Shown one piece after another: positions 17,365 to 25,264 of a stretch of DNA of 40,507 bases. A program made the translations under genes and the position numbers. This DNA is from Spirochaeta sp. (GTDB lineage Bacteria; Spirochaetota; Spirochaetia; DSM-27196; Alkalispirochaetaceae). The number at the start of each line of letters is the position of its first letter. The first letter of the stretch is position 1. Below the pieces are notes generated by a model that worked only from the letters and a program-made list of their open reading frames with translations, had not been told where the DNA came from and did no database searches. The stretch covers positions 1 through 40,507 of the forward strand of contig SLRR01000062.1 in the NCBI GenBank assembly GCA_007130865.1. Reading direction: 5' to 3'.

Positions 17365-19167
17365 ATGAAACAATCTCAGGTTCGTAACTTTTGTATAATC
17401 GCCCATATCGACCACGGAAAATCCACCCTGGCGGATCGCTTCATCCAGCGGTCAAAGATCGTGGAAGAAAGGGATTTCCGTGATCAGCTTCTCGACTCGA
17501 TGGATATCGAACGAGAGAGGGGCATCACGATAAAGAGCCAGGCGGTAACGCTTCCGATGGATATCGGGGACCAGCACTACGATCTCAACCTGGTGGATAC
17601 GCCGGGGCACGTGGACTTCTCCTACGAGGTTTCCCGGGCAATCTCCTCCTGTGAAGGGGCGATCCTGCTCATCGACGCTGCACAGGGAGTGGAAGCCCAG
17701 ACTCTGAGCAACCTCTACCTTGCCCTTGAACACGACCTTCAGATCATACCGGTGATCAACAAAATTGACTTGCCCGCGGCCAACGTGGACCAGTGTCTTC
17801 ACCAGATCAACCACGATCTTGGTCTTGATCCGGATGAGGTGGTCCTGGTGAGCGGCAAGACGGGGCAGGGCGTGGAAGAGCTCCTCCAGGCGCTGGTGGA
17901 CCGGGTCCCACCGCCCGAGGGCGACGCCGATGCTCCGCTGCAGGCGCTCGTCTTTGACAGTCACTATGATCCGTACCGCGGTGTGATCGTTCATATCCGG
18001 ATCTTTCACGGAACGATCCGGCCCGGTGACACGATCGAGATGCTCTCCAACGGATCGACGTACGATGTGGAGGAGACGGGACGTTTCAAGATCGTCCTGG
18101 ATAAGAATAACGGCCTCTCCGCCGGTGATGTGGGGTACTTTATCGCCGGAATCAAGACGATCCAGGATGTACGTGTCGGTGACACCGTCACGCGCCGGGA
18201 GAATCGCTGCGACGCGCCGTTGCCGGGGTTCCGCGACGTGAAGCCCGTTGTCTTCTCGTCGATCTATCCGGTAGATACAAATGATTACCAGGACCTCATC
18301 CGAGCGATGGACAAGCTGAAACTGAACGACGCTTCGCTCGTTTTCGAGAAGGACAACTCCGTGGCGCTTGGTTTTGGATTCCGGTGCGGGTTTCTGGGAA
18401 TGCTCCACCTGGAGGTGGTGCAGGAGCGGCTGGAACGGGAGTTCGGCCTCAACATAGTTCTCACCGCGCCGTCTGTGGAATACGAGGTGGAGCTGAACGA
18501 CGGTACCACGATCCTCGTGGACAGCCCGATCGACTATCCTGAACCCGGTACCGTTCGGGAAGCACGAGAGCCCTATATTAAAGCCTCGATCATCACGCCG
18601 GATACGTTCCTGGGACCGATGCTGACACTTTGCAACGAGAAAAGAGGGATCCAGAAGGACATGATCTACCTGGACACTTCCCGTGTGGAGGTAATCTTCG
18701 AGATGCCCCTGGCGGAAGTGCTCTTTGATTTTTACGACAACCTGAAGTCCCTGTCACGGGGTTACGCATCTTTTGACTACGAACTTATCGATCGCAGGCC
18801 GGTACACCTGGTTCGCCTTGATATCCTGGTAAATGGAAAACCGGTGGACGCGCTTTCCATGCTGGTATTTCGAGGCAACGCGGAGCAGCGCGCCCGGGCG
18901 GCGTGCCGCCAGCTGAGAAACGAGATCCCCCGGCATCAGTTTAAAATTCCTATTCAGGGGGCGATCGGTGGGACGATTATCGCCCGTGAAACGATCTCGG
19001 CCTTGCGTAAGGATGTAACCGCCAAATGTTACGGTGGTGATATCTCCCGGAAACGGAAGCTCCTGGAGAAACAGAAAGAGGGCAAGAAGCGCATGAAGAC
19101 GGTAGGTAACGTGGAACTGCCGCAATCGGCGTTCCTCTCCGTCCTCAAAGGGGCACCCGAGGATTGA
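17365..19167 (+). CDS. lepA: elongation factor 4 (LepA), ribosomal back-translocase GTPase
   Basis: LepA is a translational GTPase related to EF-G that acts on stalled or mistranslocated ribosomes. The G motifs are visible: AHIDHGKST (G1, residue about 13), ERGITIK (G2), DTPGHVDF (G3) and NKIDLP (G4). The LepA-specific C-terminal domain ends with FLSVLK. At 600 residues it has the standard length. No clear Shine-Dalgarno precedes the ATG; a weak -10-like TACAAA (17350-17355) stands 9 bases before it. The 3' end overlaps the convergent DUF115 gene by 23 bases. Confidence 0.97.
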   Translation: MKQSQVRNFCIIAHIDHGKSTLADRFIQRSKIVEERDFRDQLLDSMDIERERGITIKSQAVTLPMDIGDQHYDLNLVDTPGHVDFSYEVSRAISSCEGAILLIDAAQGVEAQTLSNLYLALEHDLQIIPVINKIDLPAANVDQCLHQINHDLGLDPDEVVLVSGKTGQGVEELLQALVDRVPPPEGDADAPLQALVFDSHYDPYRGVIVHIRIFHGTIRPGDTIEMLSNGSTYDVEETGRFKIVLDKNNGLSAGDVGYFIAGIKTIQDVRVGDTVTRRENRCDAPLPGFRDVKPVVFSSIYPVDTNDYQDLIRAMDKLKLNDASLVFEKDNSVALGFGFRCGFLGMLHLEVVQERLEREFGLNIVLTAPSVEYEVELNDGTTILVDSPIDYPEPGTVREAREPYIKASIITPDTFLGPMLTLCNEKRGIQKDMIYLDTSRVEVIFEMPLAEVLFDFYDNLKSLSRGYASFDYELIDRRPVHLVRLDILVNGKPVDALSMLVFRGNAEQRARAACRQLRNEIPRHQFKIPIQGAIGGTIIARETISALRKDVTAKCYGGDISRKRKLLEKQKEGKKRMKTVGNVELPQSAFLSVLKGAPED

Positions 19168-20842
19168 CGACGCGCAGGGCGTTCTCCAGGCGGCGTCGGT
19201 AGTCCCGGATCGACCGGAGAATACCTTCCCGGTGCAACTGCGCCCAATCCTGCCGGACCGTGAGCAGCGGCCATTGCGGCATGTCGAACAGCACAAAATC
19301 CAGGCTCGCATCGATGATCGTGGGAGCATCCCGCGTCGCCAGGCGCGTCTCCTGAGCTCTCAGCCGCTTCAGCAGATCGAACAACGCGGAGAGGCGGGCC
19401 GTATTATTGTCCGTGGACGCGCGCGCTCTCGGAGCGTGTGCGCCGGGGAGGCTCGCCCCGGGAGTGCCCGCGGCGGTCTGTCCCGAGGGGCTCGCGTGTC
19501 CGTTCGCGCCGGTCTGTCCCCGGGCCAGTTCAGATAGCACGCCCTCCCGGACGACCGCGCCGGTATCCAGTCCTTCTCGATCCGCGGTGTATACCGCCAG
19601 GTCTGGAAACGATACTTTGAGCTCCTGTACAAGCTGTCTCACGTGTCGCGCCTGGTCCACCAGAACGGTGTCGCTCGTAACGGCTTCGCCCGTGCGGAGA
19701 ACGGTCTCGGTAACGGGGCGGTTTAACACCTCGGGAAACCCATCGTTTCGCAGGAGCCGGTGCATGGTGGCACGCATCCGGCGGTCGGGACCGGTCATGG
19801 CCGCGTGGGTTCGCGGTGGCCGGTACCAGAAGTCCACGCCTACCGTCGCTACCGTACGAACGCCCAAGTGTCGCACCAGGATCTCGATCGCCGCCGGTGC
19901 GATCGATCCTCGAGGAGGCACCTGCAGGATTTCCTGAAGCAGCGGATCATCCAGGAGTCGGACCGACCGGGAGAAGCGGCTTGCGAAGAACGCCCGCCGT
20001 TCCGGAGAGAAGCGTCGTACGATACTCGGGTGTACCGTGAGGTCCGCTACGAGCACGGTCCTGTCCCAACGCCAGGGAAGGAGATCGTACGCGTTGGCGA
20101 GCTGGGCATCCATGGAAAAAACCAGATCCGGCGTGATTCCCGATGCGGCCAGGGCCGGGAGCGCGGTATCCAGTGCGGCAACCGTCACCACGGGGTCTGT
20201 GTGGCGCAGTTCTTCCCGGTGTCGATCGAGATGCGGTCCCGCTCCTACAAGTACCACGGTGGATGAGATGCGGGTACGGAGCTCGTCAAGAGCGATCGAC
20301 TCCATCGGCGCGTTCCGCATGATGTTTGCCACCCATCGGCGTCCGAGGCGTATCTCCGTTCCGCGGTTGGACCAGAAGCGCTGTACCAGTTCGCCCACGT
20401 CTCCATGAAGTTCGGTATAGGCTTGCGCGTGCAGACGGGTTCCACCGGTGAGGTGAATCGCTTCTACCCGGCGGATCGCGAGGTCTTCGATCAATCGGTA
20501 TGCTTCCGCAAGAGCGTTCTCACGGTTCCGGGCATACCGTACGTTACCGCGTAATGCCCGCTCGGTAGGGGCATCGCTATGCTCCCACAACTCCGCCAGG
20601 GCCGGTTCAAACTCCACGAGAAGCAACGCTGCCGTCGGGGGTAAATGTAAAGCGGTTTCCGCGATTCCGTATCCCAGAAGCGGCGAGAATACGAGATAGA
20701 GTGTCTGGGTGGTCAGGTTCTCAGGGAGGCGTCGCCGGCAGGACCGGACCGGATCCTGTCCGGTAAGCCGTCGTCCCTGGTAGGAGACAACCACCCCCGA
20801 AGGGGTGGTGTCCAGTTTCAGTCTCCGGTCAGCGCTGGCCAA
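19145..20842 (-). CDS. DUF115 (MptE-like / Maf-like) family protein
   Basis: The 565-residue protein carries the DUF115 domain shared by archaeal 6-hydroxymethylpterin diphosphokinase (MptE) and bacterial Maf flagellin-modification proteins. Diagnostic stretches are STVVLVGAGPHLDRH (about residue 190), then AALDTALPALAASGITPDLVFSMD (cited from ASGITPDLVFSMD), and TVATVGVDFWYRP. A low-complexity Gly/Ala/Pro/Ser linker (about 435-470) leads to a short helical C terminus. The open frame begins at TTG 20842, overlapping the upstream parvulin gene by 14 bases; no strong Shine-Dalgarno is visible, and a GTG further in is an alternative start. In spirochaetes such proteins are candidates for flagellar or surface sugar transfer, but no flagellar gene is nearby, so the role is unproven. 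Confidence 0.8.
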   Translation of the reverse strand: MASADRRLKLDTTPSGVVVSYQGRRLTGQDPVRSCRRRLPENLTTQTLYLVFSPLLGYGIAETALHLPPTAALLLVEFEPALAELWEHSDAPTERALRGNVRYARNRENALAEAYRLIEDLAIRRVEAIHLTGGTRLHAQAYTELHGDVGELVQRFWSNRGTEIRLGRRWVANIMRNAPMESIALDELRTRISSTVVLVGAGPHLDRHREELRHTDPVVTVAALDTALPALAASGITPDLVFSMDAQLANAYDLLPWRWDRTVLVADLTVHPSIVRRFSPERRAFFASRFSRSVRLLDDPLLQEILQVPPRGSIAPAAIEILVRHLGVRTVATVGVDFWYRPPRTHAAMTGPDRRMRATMHRLLRNDGFPEVLNRPVTETVLRTGEAVTSDTVLVDQARHVRQLVQELKVSFPDLAVYTADREGLDTGAVVREGVLSELARGQTGANGHASPSGQTAAGTPGASLPGAHAPRARASTDNNTARLSALFDLLKRLRAQETRLATRDAPTIIDASLDFVLFDMPQWPLLTVRQDWAQLHREGILRSIRDYRRRLENALRVVNPRVPL

Positions 20843-22349
20843 GCACGTATCTGTTGAAGGCCGGCAGGAAGTTGTCTTCGAGCCGATCTTCGTCTATGTA
20901 CGCGAACTCGATCTCATCCGACTGGAACTGCGCCCGAATCGAATCGTAATAGCTCCGCAGAAACTCCGTGGATTCGGCGTCGACCTCCCGTTCGTCGCGA
21001 AGAACGAGTAGAATCGCCGAGCGCTGCAGCATCACCGGTTGACTGATCTGGTTCTCTTCAAGAGAAAAGGCGGTAACGAAAAAGCTTTCCCGGAACGTTG
21101 CGTCCTGGATATCGGGGATGTCCGGGATATTCACACGGGTGAAAAGCTGCTGGTTTCCGTAGTTGATCGGAAAGTAGGGCGTCTCGTGAACCGAGTATCC
21201 GGCGGTTTCCGCCGCGGCGGTGATGTTCTCCACGTCGGTGGCGTCGCGGAACGTCTCCGCTTCGCGTCGAACGAAGTCCTGGATTCGACCCTGTTCAAAA
21301 GACTGCATGTAGCTCCGGGCTTCCCGGATCGTTTCTTCCCTTGACGCGTCGAACGGCTGAGGATCGTCCTCCGCGAGGAAAAACGACCAACCGGAAGTTG
21401 TTTCCACCAGCTCGCTCAGGGAACCCGCCGGCAGGGTCGTCAGACGCTCGAGATCGTCGGGGTTGAGCAGCTCCTGCTGGACCTCGTAACCCCAGATGCG
21501 TCCGATCTCTCCTCCCTGGTCCCCGTACAGATCGCGGGAGTACGTGCGAGCCAGCTCGGCAAAGGGGTTGCCCGGTTCCTGCGCCTGCGCACGGATTCGC
21601 TCCGCCTCTTCCCGGGACGCGAGGGTTACTACGGAAAGGTTGAGTTCGGTGAAGAGTTCACTGTTCTCCCGGGCGTAGGCCTGGACCTGATCCTGGGGAA
21701 AGGCATCAAAGGGAAAGCGTACAATATCGAATGAGCGCTCCGGTCCGGCCATGGAGGCTACGAAGCGACCCTCTCCTTCAGGAGATACGGAACCGTACAG
21801 GACGTCGTCCACAAAAAGGTTGAACGCCTCCGACTCCTGGTGAAAATTGCGCAGGGAAAACCGCTCCTGGTTGCTTATGCTGCTGAAAGCGGTACGGTCA
21901 AACCGGCCGTTGGTCTGAAAACGCGGGTCCTGGGCGATCAGTTCGTCCACGCGCGCCTCGGAGACGCGCACATTCGAGCGATCTGCCTGTTGCAGGAGCG
22001 CGGTTCTCATGACGGTGCGGTTGAACGCCTGACGCCAGGCAAGGCGAAGCTGCAGTTCCAGTTCAAGGTCGCCCGCGGAGTCACGCAGGGACTGGGCGAT
22101 CATCTCGTATTGGCGTGCAAAAAAATTGCCCGGTCGGTACGCGATATCCTCTCCTCCATAGCGGCCGAATACGATGCTGCCGGAGGGTTGTGCGATGCCA
22201 CCCACGGCGGGCACGCCGACAAAAGTTACCACTACCAGGATCAAAATTACGACACTGCCGATGTACAGCAGGGTGTTCCTCGGCGAGCGCGAGGCCTTCT
22301 TTTTCTTATCGTCCGGCCGTTTTGAGCCGGTCGTTCTGGAATCTCCCAT
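20829..22349 (-). CDS. membrane-anchored parvulin-type peptidylprolyl isomerase (PpiD/SurA-like)
   Basis: The product resembles the periplasmic folding factors PpiD and SurA. A basic cytoplasmic N terminus (KKKKASRSPRN) precedes one transmembrane helix (about residues 28-50). A SurA_N-like helical region follows (about 60-200). A parvulin domain comes next (about 235-340; FAELARTYSRDLYGDQGGEIG is the landmark, cited from YSRDLYGDQGGEIG), then a second helical region to the C terminus. ATG 22349 is preferred over the longer frame from 22460 because a promoter candidate lies at 22421-22393, inside that extension, and GAGAGGA precedes the ATG. The product is 506 residues. Key catalytic residues of the parvulin site were not verified, so it may be a chaperone only. 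Confidence 0.85.
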   Translation of the reverse strand: MGDSRTTGSKRPDDKKKKASRSPRNTLLYIGSVVILILVVVTFVGVPAVGGIAQPSGSIVFGRYGGEDIAYRPGNFFARQYEMIAQSLRDSAGDLELELQLRLAWRQAFNRTVMRTALLQQADRSNVRVSEARVDELIAQDPRFQTNGRFDRTAFSSISNQERFSLRNFHQESEAFNLFVDDVLYGSVSPEGEGRFVASMAGPERSFDIVRFPFDAFPQDQVQAYARENSELFTELNLSVVTLASREEAERIRAQAQEPGNPFAELARTYSRDLYGDQGGEIGRIWGYEVQQELLNPDDLERLTTLPAGSLSELVETTSGWSFFLAEDDPQPFDASREETIREARSYMQSFEQGRIQDFVRREAETFRDATDVENITAAAETAGYSVHETPYFPINYGNQQLFTRVNIPDIPDIQDATFRESFFVTAFSLEENQISQPVMLQRSAILLVLRDEREVDAESTEFLRSYYDSIRAQFQSDEIEFAYIDEDRLEDNFLPAFNRYVLGQR

Positions 22350-22392
22350 GGGTCCGTTAATTCCTCTCAAGAGAGCGTGTTGTGAGGTCGTC

Positions 22393-22421
22393 ACGGTACC
22401 ATTTGCATCTGAGGGTGTCAA
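22393..22421 (-). promoter_or_regulatory. promoter candidate of the parvulin-DUF115 pair
   Basis: On the minus strand, TTGACA (22421-22416) and TACCGT (22398-22393) are 17 bases apart. Transcription would begin near 22386, giving a leader of about 37 bases before ATG 22349. The -10 match is weak, the -35 perfect. Confidence 0.45.
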
Positions 22422-22440
22422 CGAAGCGGTTTTTTCAGGG

Positions 22441-22470
22441 TTGACCGTCGTAACATACATTTGGTAAAGT
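22441..22470 (+). promoter_or_regulatory. promoter candidate of tRNA-Pro
   Basis: TTGACC (22441-22446), 18 bases, then TAAAGT (22465-22470). The tRNA begins 11 bases further on. Arrangement matches the tRNA-Gln promoter. Confidence 0.45.
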
Positions 22471-22481
22471 TGCGCTATATT

Positions 22482-22554
22482 CGGGCTGTAGCGCAGGGGC
22501 TAGCGCGCGCCGTTCGGGACGGTGAGGTCGGAGGTTCAAATCCTCTCAGCCCGA
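22482..22554 (+). tRNA. tRNA-Pro (anticodon CGG)
   Basis: The cloverleaf is complete: acceptor CGGGCTG/CAGCCCG (22482-22488 with 22547-22553), D stem GCGC/GCGC, anticodon stem CGCCG/CGGTG around loop TTCGGGA, and T loop TTCAAAT. The anticodon CGG reads CCG. The discriminator is A22554 and CCA is not encoded. Confidence 0.95.
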
Positions 22555-22573
22555 CTTTTCCCGCTTAAAACCT

Positions 22574-22590
22574 GTCCTCCCAGGACGTTT
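22574..22590 (+). terminator. weak terminator-like hairpin after tRNA-Pro
   Basis: GTCCT and AGGAC flank a CCC loop (22574-22586), followed by GTTT. The stem is short and the T-run minimal, so this may be only part of the tRNA 3' trailer. Confidence 0.3.
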
Positions 22591-22604
22591 CACTTCTCGT
22601 GTCT

Positions 22605-22632
22605 CACGCCGCGGCCCCGCCGCGGGGGCGTG
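22605..22632. repeat. strong GC inverted repeat upstream of the LysM gene
   Basis: CACGCC (22605-22610) pairs with GGCGTG (22627-22632) around a very GC-rich interior containing GCGG and CCGC. No T-run follows, so it is not a typical terminator. It lies 52 bases before the LysM gene ATG and may structure that gene's leader. Confidence 0.5.
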
Positions 22633-22683
22633 CTCTCGTTAAGCTGTTCAGTCCTTGTGCCGACGATAAATACGGAAACACCT

Positions 22684-23517
22684 ATGCGAATCGCACTGTT
22701 TGTACTTGTAATCAGCTGTCTTGCTCTCGTGCACCTTCCGGCGGATGAGGTAACTCACGAGGTGAAACCGGGAGACACTCTGTACGGAATTGCCCGGGAG
22801 TACGGAATCTCCGTGCGGGAGCTCTCGGAGATAAATCGTATCGACTCACCGGATCTCCTGCTTCCCGGTACTATCCTGTCCGTAGGTCGAGAGTACCGTG
22901 TCCGCGCGGGAGATACGCTCTACGGGATAGCCCGGAATCACGATACGACTGTGGCAACGCTGCAGGAACTGAACGATCTGGAGTCTTCCACGATAGTCAC
23001 GGGCCAGCGCCTGAAGCTTCCCGTGCAGCCCCGGGAACGGGAACGGAGCGATACCGATCGTGTTGCGACGGAGCCGACCAGGGAATCGAGCACGACCGAA
23101 GAGGACCCCCGCCGCGAGGTGATCCCGATCGCGCTTTCGCTGGAAGAGCCGATCTCTTTCGCCGAGGGTGGTGTCTGGCCGGTGGCAGGACGGCGGACGA
23201 AGCTGGAGGGAAAACTTCCGGGGGTGTTGATCAGCGCGGAACGGGGTACATCGGTGACCGCCGTAGCGTCGGGTCGCGTGGTATACGCGGGTCCGCATTC
23301 CACCTTTGGAAACGTGGTTTTCATCCAGTCCGTTCAGGGATATATCTATGTCTACGGGGGACAGGAGAGCATTTCCGTGGACGTGGGAGATACGATCGAC
23401 GCCGGGTCAACGGTCGGCACGGTCGGGACCAATCCCGCCGAAGGAGTCTCCGCGTTGTATTTTTCCGTCTGGAGAAACGATACCTTCGTCGATCCTGAAT
23501 CCGCTCCGCGGGGTTGA
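22684..23517 (+). CDS. exported LysM protein with degenerate LytM (M23) domain, NlpD-like
   Basis: The 277-residue product has an N-terminal signal peptide (residues 1-20, ending near HLPADE), two LysM peptidoglycan-binding domains (about 24-70 and 72-115, both with GDTLYGIAR), a Ser/Glu/Arg-rich linker, and a LytM/M23 fold (about 165-275; VASGRVVYAG, GDTIDAGSTVGTVG). The M23 zinc ligands are missing: the usual H-x(3)-D segment reads as KLPGVLISAERG, the HxH pair lies in YIYVYGG, and the final LHFEV motif is LYFSVW. It is therefore probably an activator or scaffold for an amidase, as NlpD and EnvC are, and not itself a peptidase. An RpoS-like sigma gene follows. The start at 22684 is set by the signal peptide; the Shine-Dalgarno is poor. 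Confidence 0.87.
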   Translation: MRIALFVLVISCLALVHLPADEVTHEVKPGDTLYGIAREYGISVRELSEINRIDSPDLLLPGTILSVGREYRVRAGDTLYGIARNHDTTVATLQELNDLESSTIVTGQRLKLPVQPRERERSDTDRVATEPTRESSTTEEDPRREVIPIALSLEEPISFAEGGVWPVAGRRTKLEGKLPGVLISAERGTSVTAVASGRVVYAGPHSTFGNVVFIQSVQGYIYVYGGQESISVDVGDTIDAGSTVGTVGTNPAEGVSALYFSVWRNDTFVDPESAPRG

Positions 23518-23585
23518 TTTTTGGGTGCGTGGACCGGCCGGAATGGTGCCCATCGCGGAAATCTGAACAAATCGGCAACGATTTT

Positions 23586-23614
23586 TTGGAAAAACCTCCA
23601 ACCCGTGGTAGTAT
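23586..23614 (+). promoter_or_regulatory. promoter of the sigma-factor gene
   Basis: TTGGAA (23586-23591), 17 bases, TAGTAT (23609-23614), in the 132-base gap between the LysM gene and the sigma gene. It would give a leader of about 30 bases. Each box matches the consensus at 4 of 6 positions. Confidence 0.55.
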
Positions 23615-23649
23615 ATCGGAAAACGTTCAATGTGACCGGGGGGCATCCG

Positions 23650-24672
23650 ATGAGTCTGGCATCGACGAGACGAAAACGACGGGGTTCGGAGGAAGAAGGC
23701 CAACAGAGAATTGTTGCCGGGTCTGAAGGTTCGCTCACAAGCGATACCGACCCACTGGCGTTTTATCTCAAGCAGATATCTACGTACAGTCTGCTCACGG
23801 TTGATCAGGAGCAGACGATCGGCCGCCGCATCCAGGATCTCCGCACGGCGATTCAACAGCTGCGCGGAACGACGGAGGAGAGCGACACCACGCTGTCGCC
23901 GGAAGATCGGCAGGAGTTGGAGAAACTGATCGATCAGCACGAGGAGGATCTTCGTCTCTGCAAAAGCCGGATGATCAACGCCAACCTGCGCCTGGTCGTC
24001 TCCATAGCCAAGAAGTATCAGAACCGCGGGCTCTCGCTGCTCGATCTTATCGACGAGGGTAATATAGGCCTGATCGAGGCGGTGGAGCGGTTTGATTATA
24101 CCAAGGGATGCCGGTTCTCCACGTACGGCACGTGGTGGATACGGCAGGCGATCATCAAGAGCCTGGCCGACAAGGGCAGGGTGATCCGCATTCCCGTGCA
24201 CATGCTCAATACGATCAAGAAGTGTTTTTTCGTCGCCAAGCACCTGACACAGGAGCTCGGCCGCGACCCCGGGAGCGAGGAAGTATCCCGATACATGAAC
24301 GTATCGCCCGGGCGCGTACAGGAGATCACTCGTCTTTCCCAGGATACCACCTCGTTGGATGTGACTCTCGACGACGACAGTTATACCCGTCTCTCAGACC
24401 TGATCGAGGATGAGCAGCAGACTCAGCCGTTCGATCTCGCGTTTCACCTCACTCTACAGGATACGCTGGAGGAAGTGCTGGCGGAACTGAACGAGCGGGA
24501 GATGCGCATCATCAAACTGAGGTTTGGCCTGGGCGGAGAAGGCCCGTACACCCTGGAGGAAACGGGGCGGTTTCTGGGAATCACCCGGGAGAGAGTACGT
24601 CAGATCCAGGAAAAAGCGATAGAAAAACTGCGCGATAATATGGTCATCCAGGATTATCGCAACTTATACTGA
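23650..24672 (+). CDS. sigma-70 family sigma factor, RpoS-like
   Basis: The 340-residue protein directs RNA polymerase to promoters. Region 1.2 is DPLAFYLKQISTYSLLT; region 2 includes NLRLVVSIAKKYQNRG, LIDEGNIGLIEAVERFDYTKG and FSTYGTWWIRQAI. Region 3 starts at RIPVHM. Region 4 has LNEREMRIIKLRFGLGG and the helix-turn-helix LEETGRFLGITRERVRQIQ. The long region 1.1 and non-conserved insertion of a housekeeping RpoD are lacking, and the size matches RpoS. Start ATG 23650 follows a G-rich stretch. The order LysM/LytM protein then this sigma gene mirrors nlpD-rpoS of Proteobacteria. The cobalamin adenosyltransferase gene begins 4 bases after its stop. RpoS identity is inferred from size and context. 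Confidence 0.88.
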   Translation: MSLASTRRKRRGSEEEGQQRIVAGSEGSLTSDTDPLAFYLKQISTYSLLTVDQEQTIGRRIQDLRTAIQQLRGTTEESDTTLSPEDRQELEKLIDQHEEDLRLCKSRMINANLRLVVSIAKKYQNRGLSLLDLIDEGNIGLIEAVERFDYTKGCRFSTYGTWWIRQAIIKSLADKGRVIRIPVHMLNTIKKCFFVAKHLTQELGRDPGSEEVSRYMNVSPGRVQEITRLSQDTTSLDVTLDDDSYTRLSDLIEDEQQTQPFDLAFHLTLQDTLEEVLAELNEREMRIIKLRFGLGGEGPYTLEETGRFLGITRERVRQIQEKAIEKLRDNMVIQDYRNLY

Positions 24673-24676
24673 CCAG

Positions 24677-25264
24677 ATGAGATCTCCACAGGAAGAAGAC
24701 TCTCCCGTGACGACGCGAGGTGGTGACGACGGGCAGACCGGTCTGATCGACGGATCGCGAAGGTTCAAGGATGATATCTTCTTTGACGCTCTCGGATACA
24801 TCGACGAGGCACAGGTAGCGATCGGTGTGTGCCGGGCGGTCCTGCGGGATGCGCCGCTGACGGCGCAGGCGGAGAAACACGCTCGGAAGCTCGAGAAGGA
24901 CCTCGAGGGAGTGCAGTACCTGATGCTCACCGCCGGTGGCGTGATGGCGTGTCCCGTGAACTCCCCGCCTCAACCGGGGCAACCCTTGATTACGGAGAAC
25001 GAAATTTCCGGCCTGGACCGGAGTATCGCCGAGTGGCGCTCGCGCATTGAGCTGGAACCACGGTTTTTTGTCGCCGGGGATTCTTTGTGCGGCGCGGAGT
25101 TCGATCGTGCGCGAACGGTGATACGTCGGGCCGAGCGAGCCGTGGTCACGGTGGTGCGTCGTCAGGGGATGGAGGAACAGAAGCGTGTTTCGCGCTTCCT
25201 CAACCGTCTCAGTGACTGGATGTTCATCCTCGCGCGCTGGGCTGATGCAGTGCGGGAGAGTTAG
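24677..25264 (+). CDS. PduO-type ATP:cob(I)alamin adenosyltransferase
   Basis: The enzyme transfers the adenosyl group from ATP to cob(I)alamin to form coenzyme B12. The N-terminal ATP-binding segment TRGGDDGQTGLIDGSRRFKDD (cited as GGDDGQTGLIDG plus RFKDD) and the motif ALGYIDEAQVAIG match the family. The C-terminal signature is ARTVIRRAERAVV followed by FLNRLSDWMFILAR. It is 195 residues from ATG 24677; GTG 24707, after AGGAAG, is an alternative start giving the usual N terminus. It follows the sigma gene by 4 bases and probably shares its transcript. Its last 41 bases overlap the convergent Nudix gene. No B12-dependent enzyme is in the window. Confidence 0.86.
   Translation: MRSPQEEDSPVTTRGGDDGQTGLIDGSRRFKDDIFFDALGYIDEAQVAIGVCRAVLRDAPLTAQAEKHARKLEKDLEGVQYLMLTAGGVMACPVNSPPQPGQPLITENEISGLDRSIAEWRSRIELEPRFFVAGDSLCGAEFDRARTVIRRAERAVVTVVRRQGMEEQKRVSRFLNRLSDWMFILARWADAVRES

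Noticed and set aside
22350-22460. Longer N terminus of the parvulin protein from 22460
   Set aside because: The added 37 residues have no membrane or signal character, and a promoter candidate (22421-22393) lies inside the extension.
22482-22554. tRNA-Pro as an integration (att) site for a mobile element
   Set aside because: No integrase gene and no second copy of the tRNA 3' end are visible within the window.
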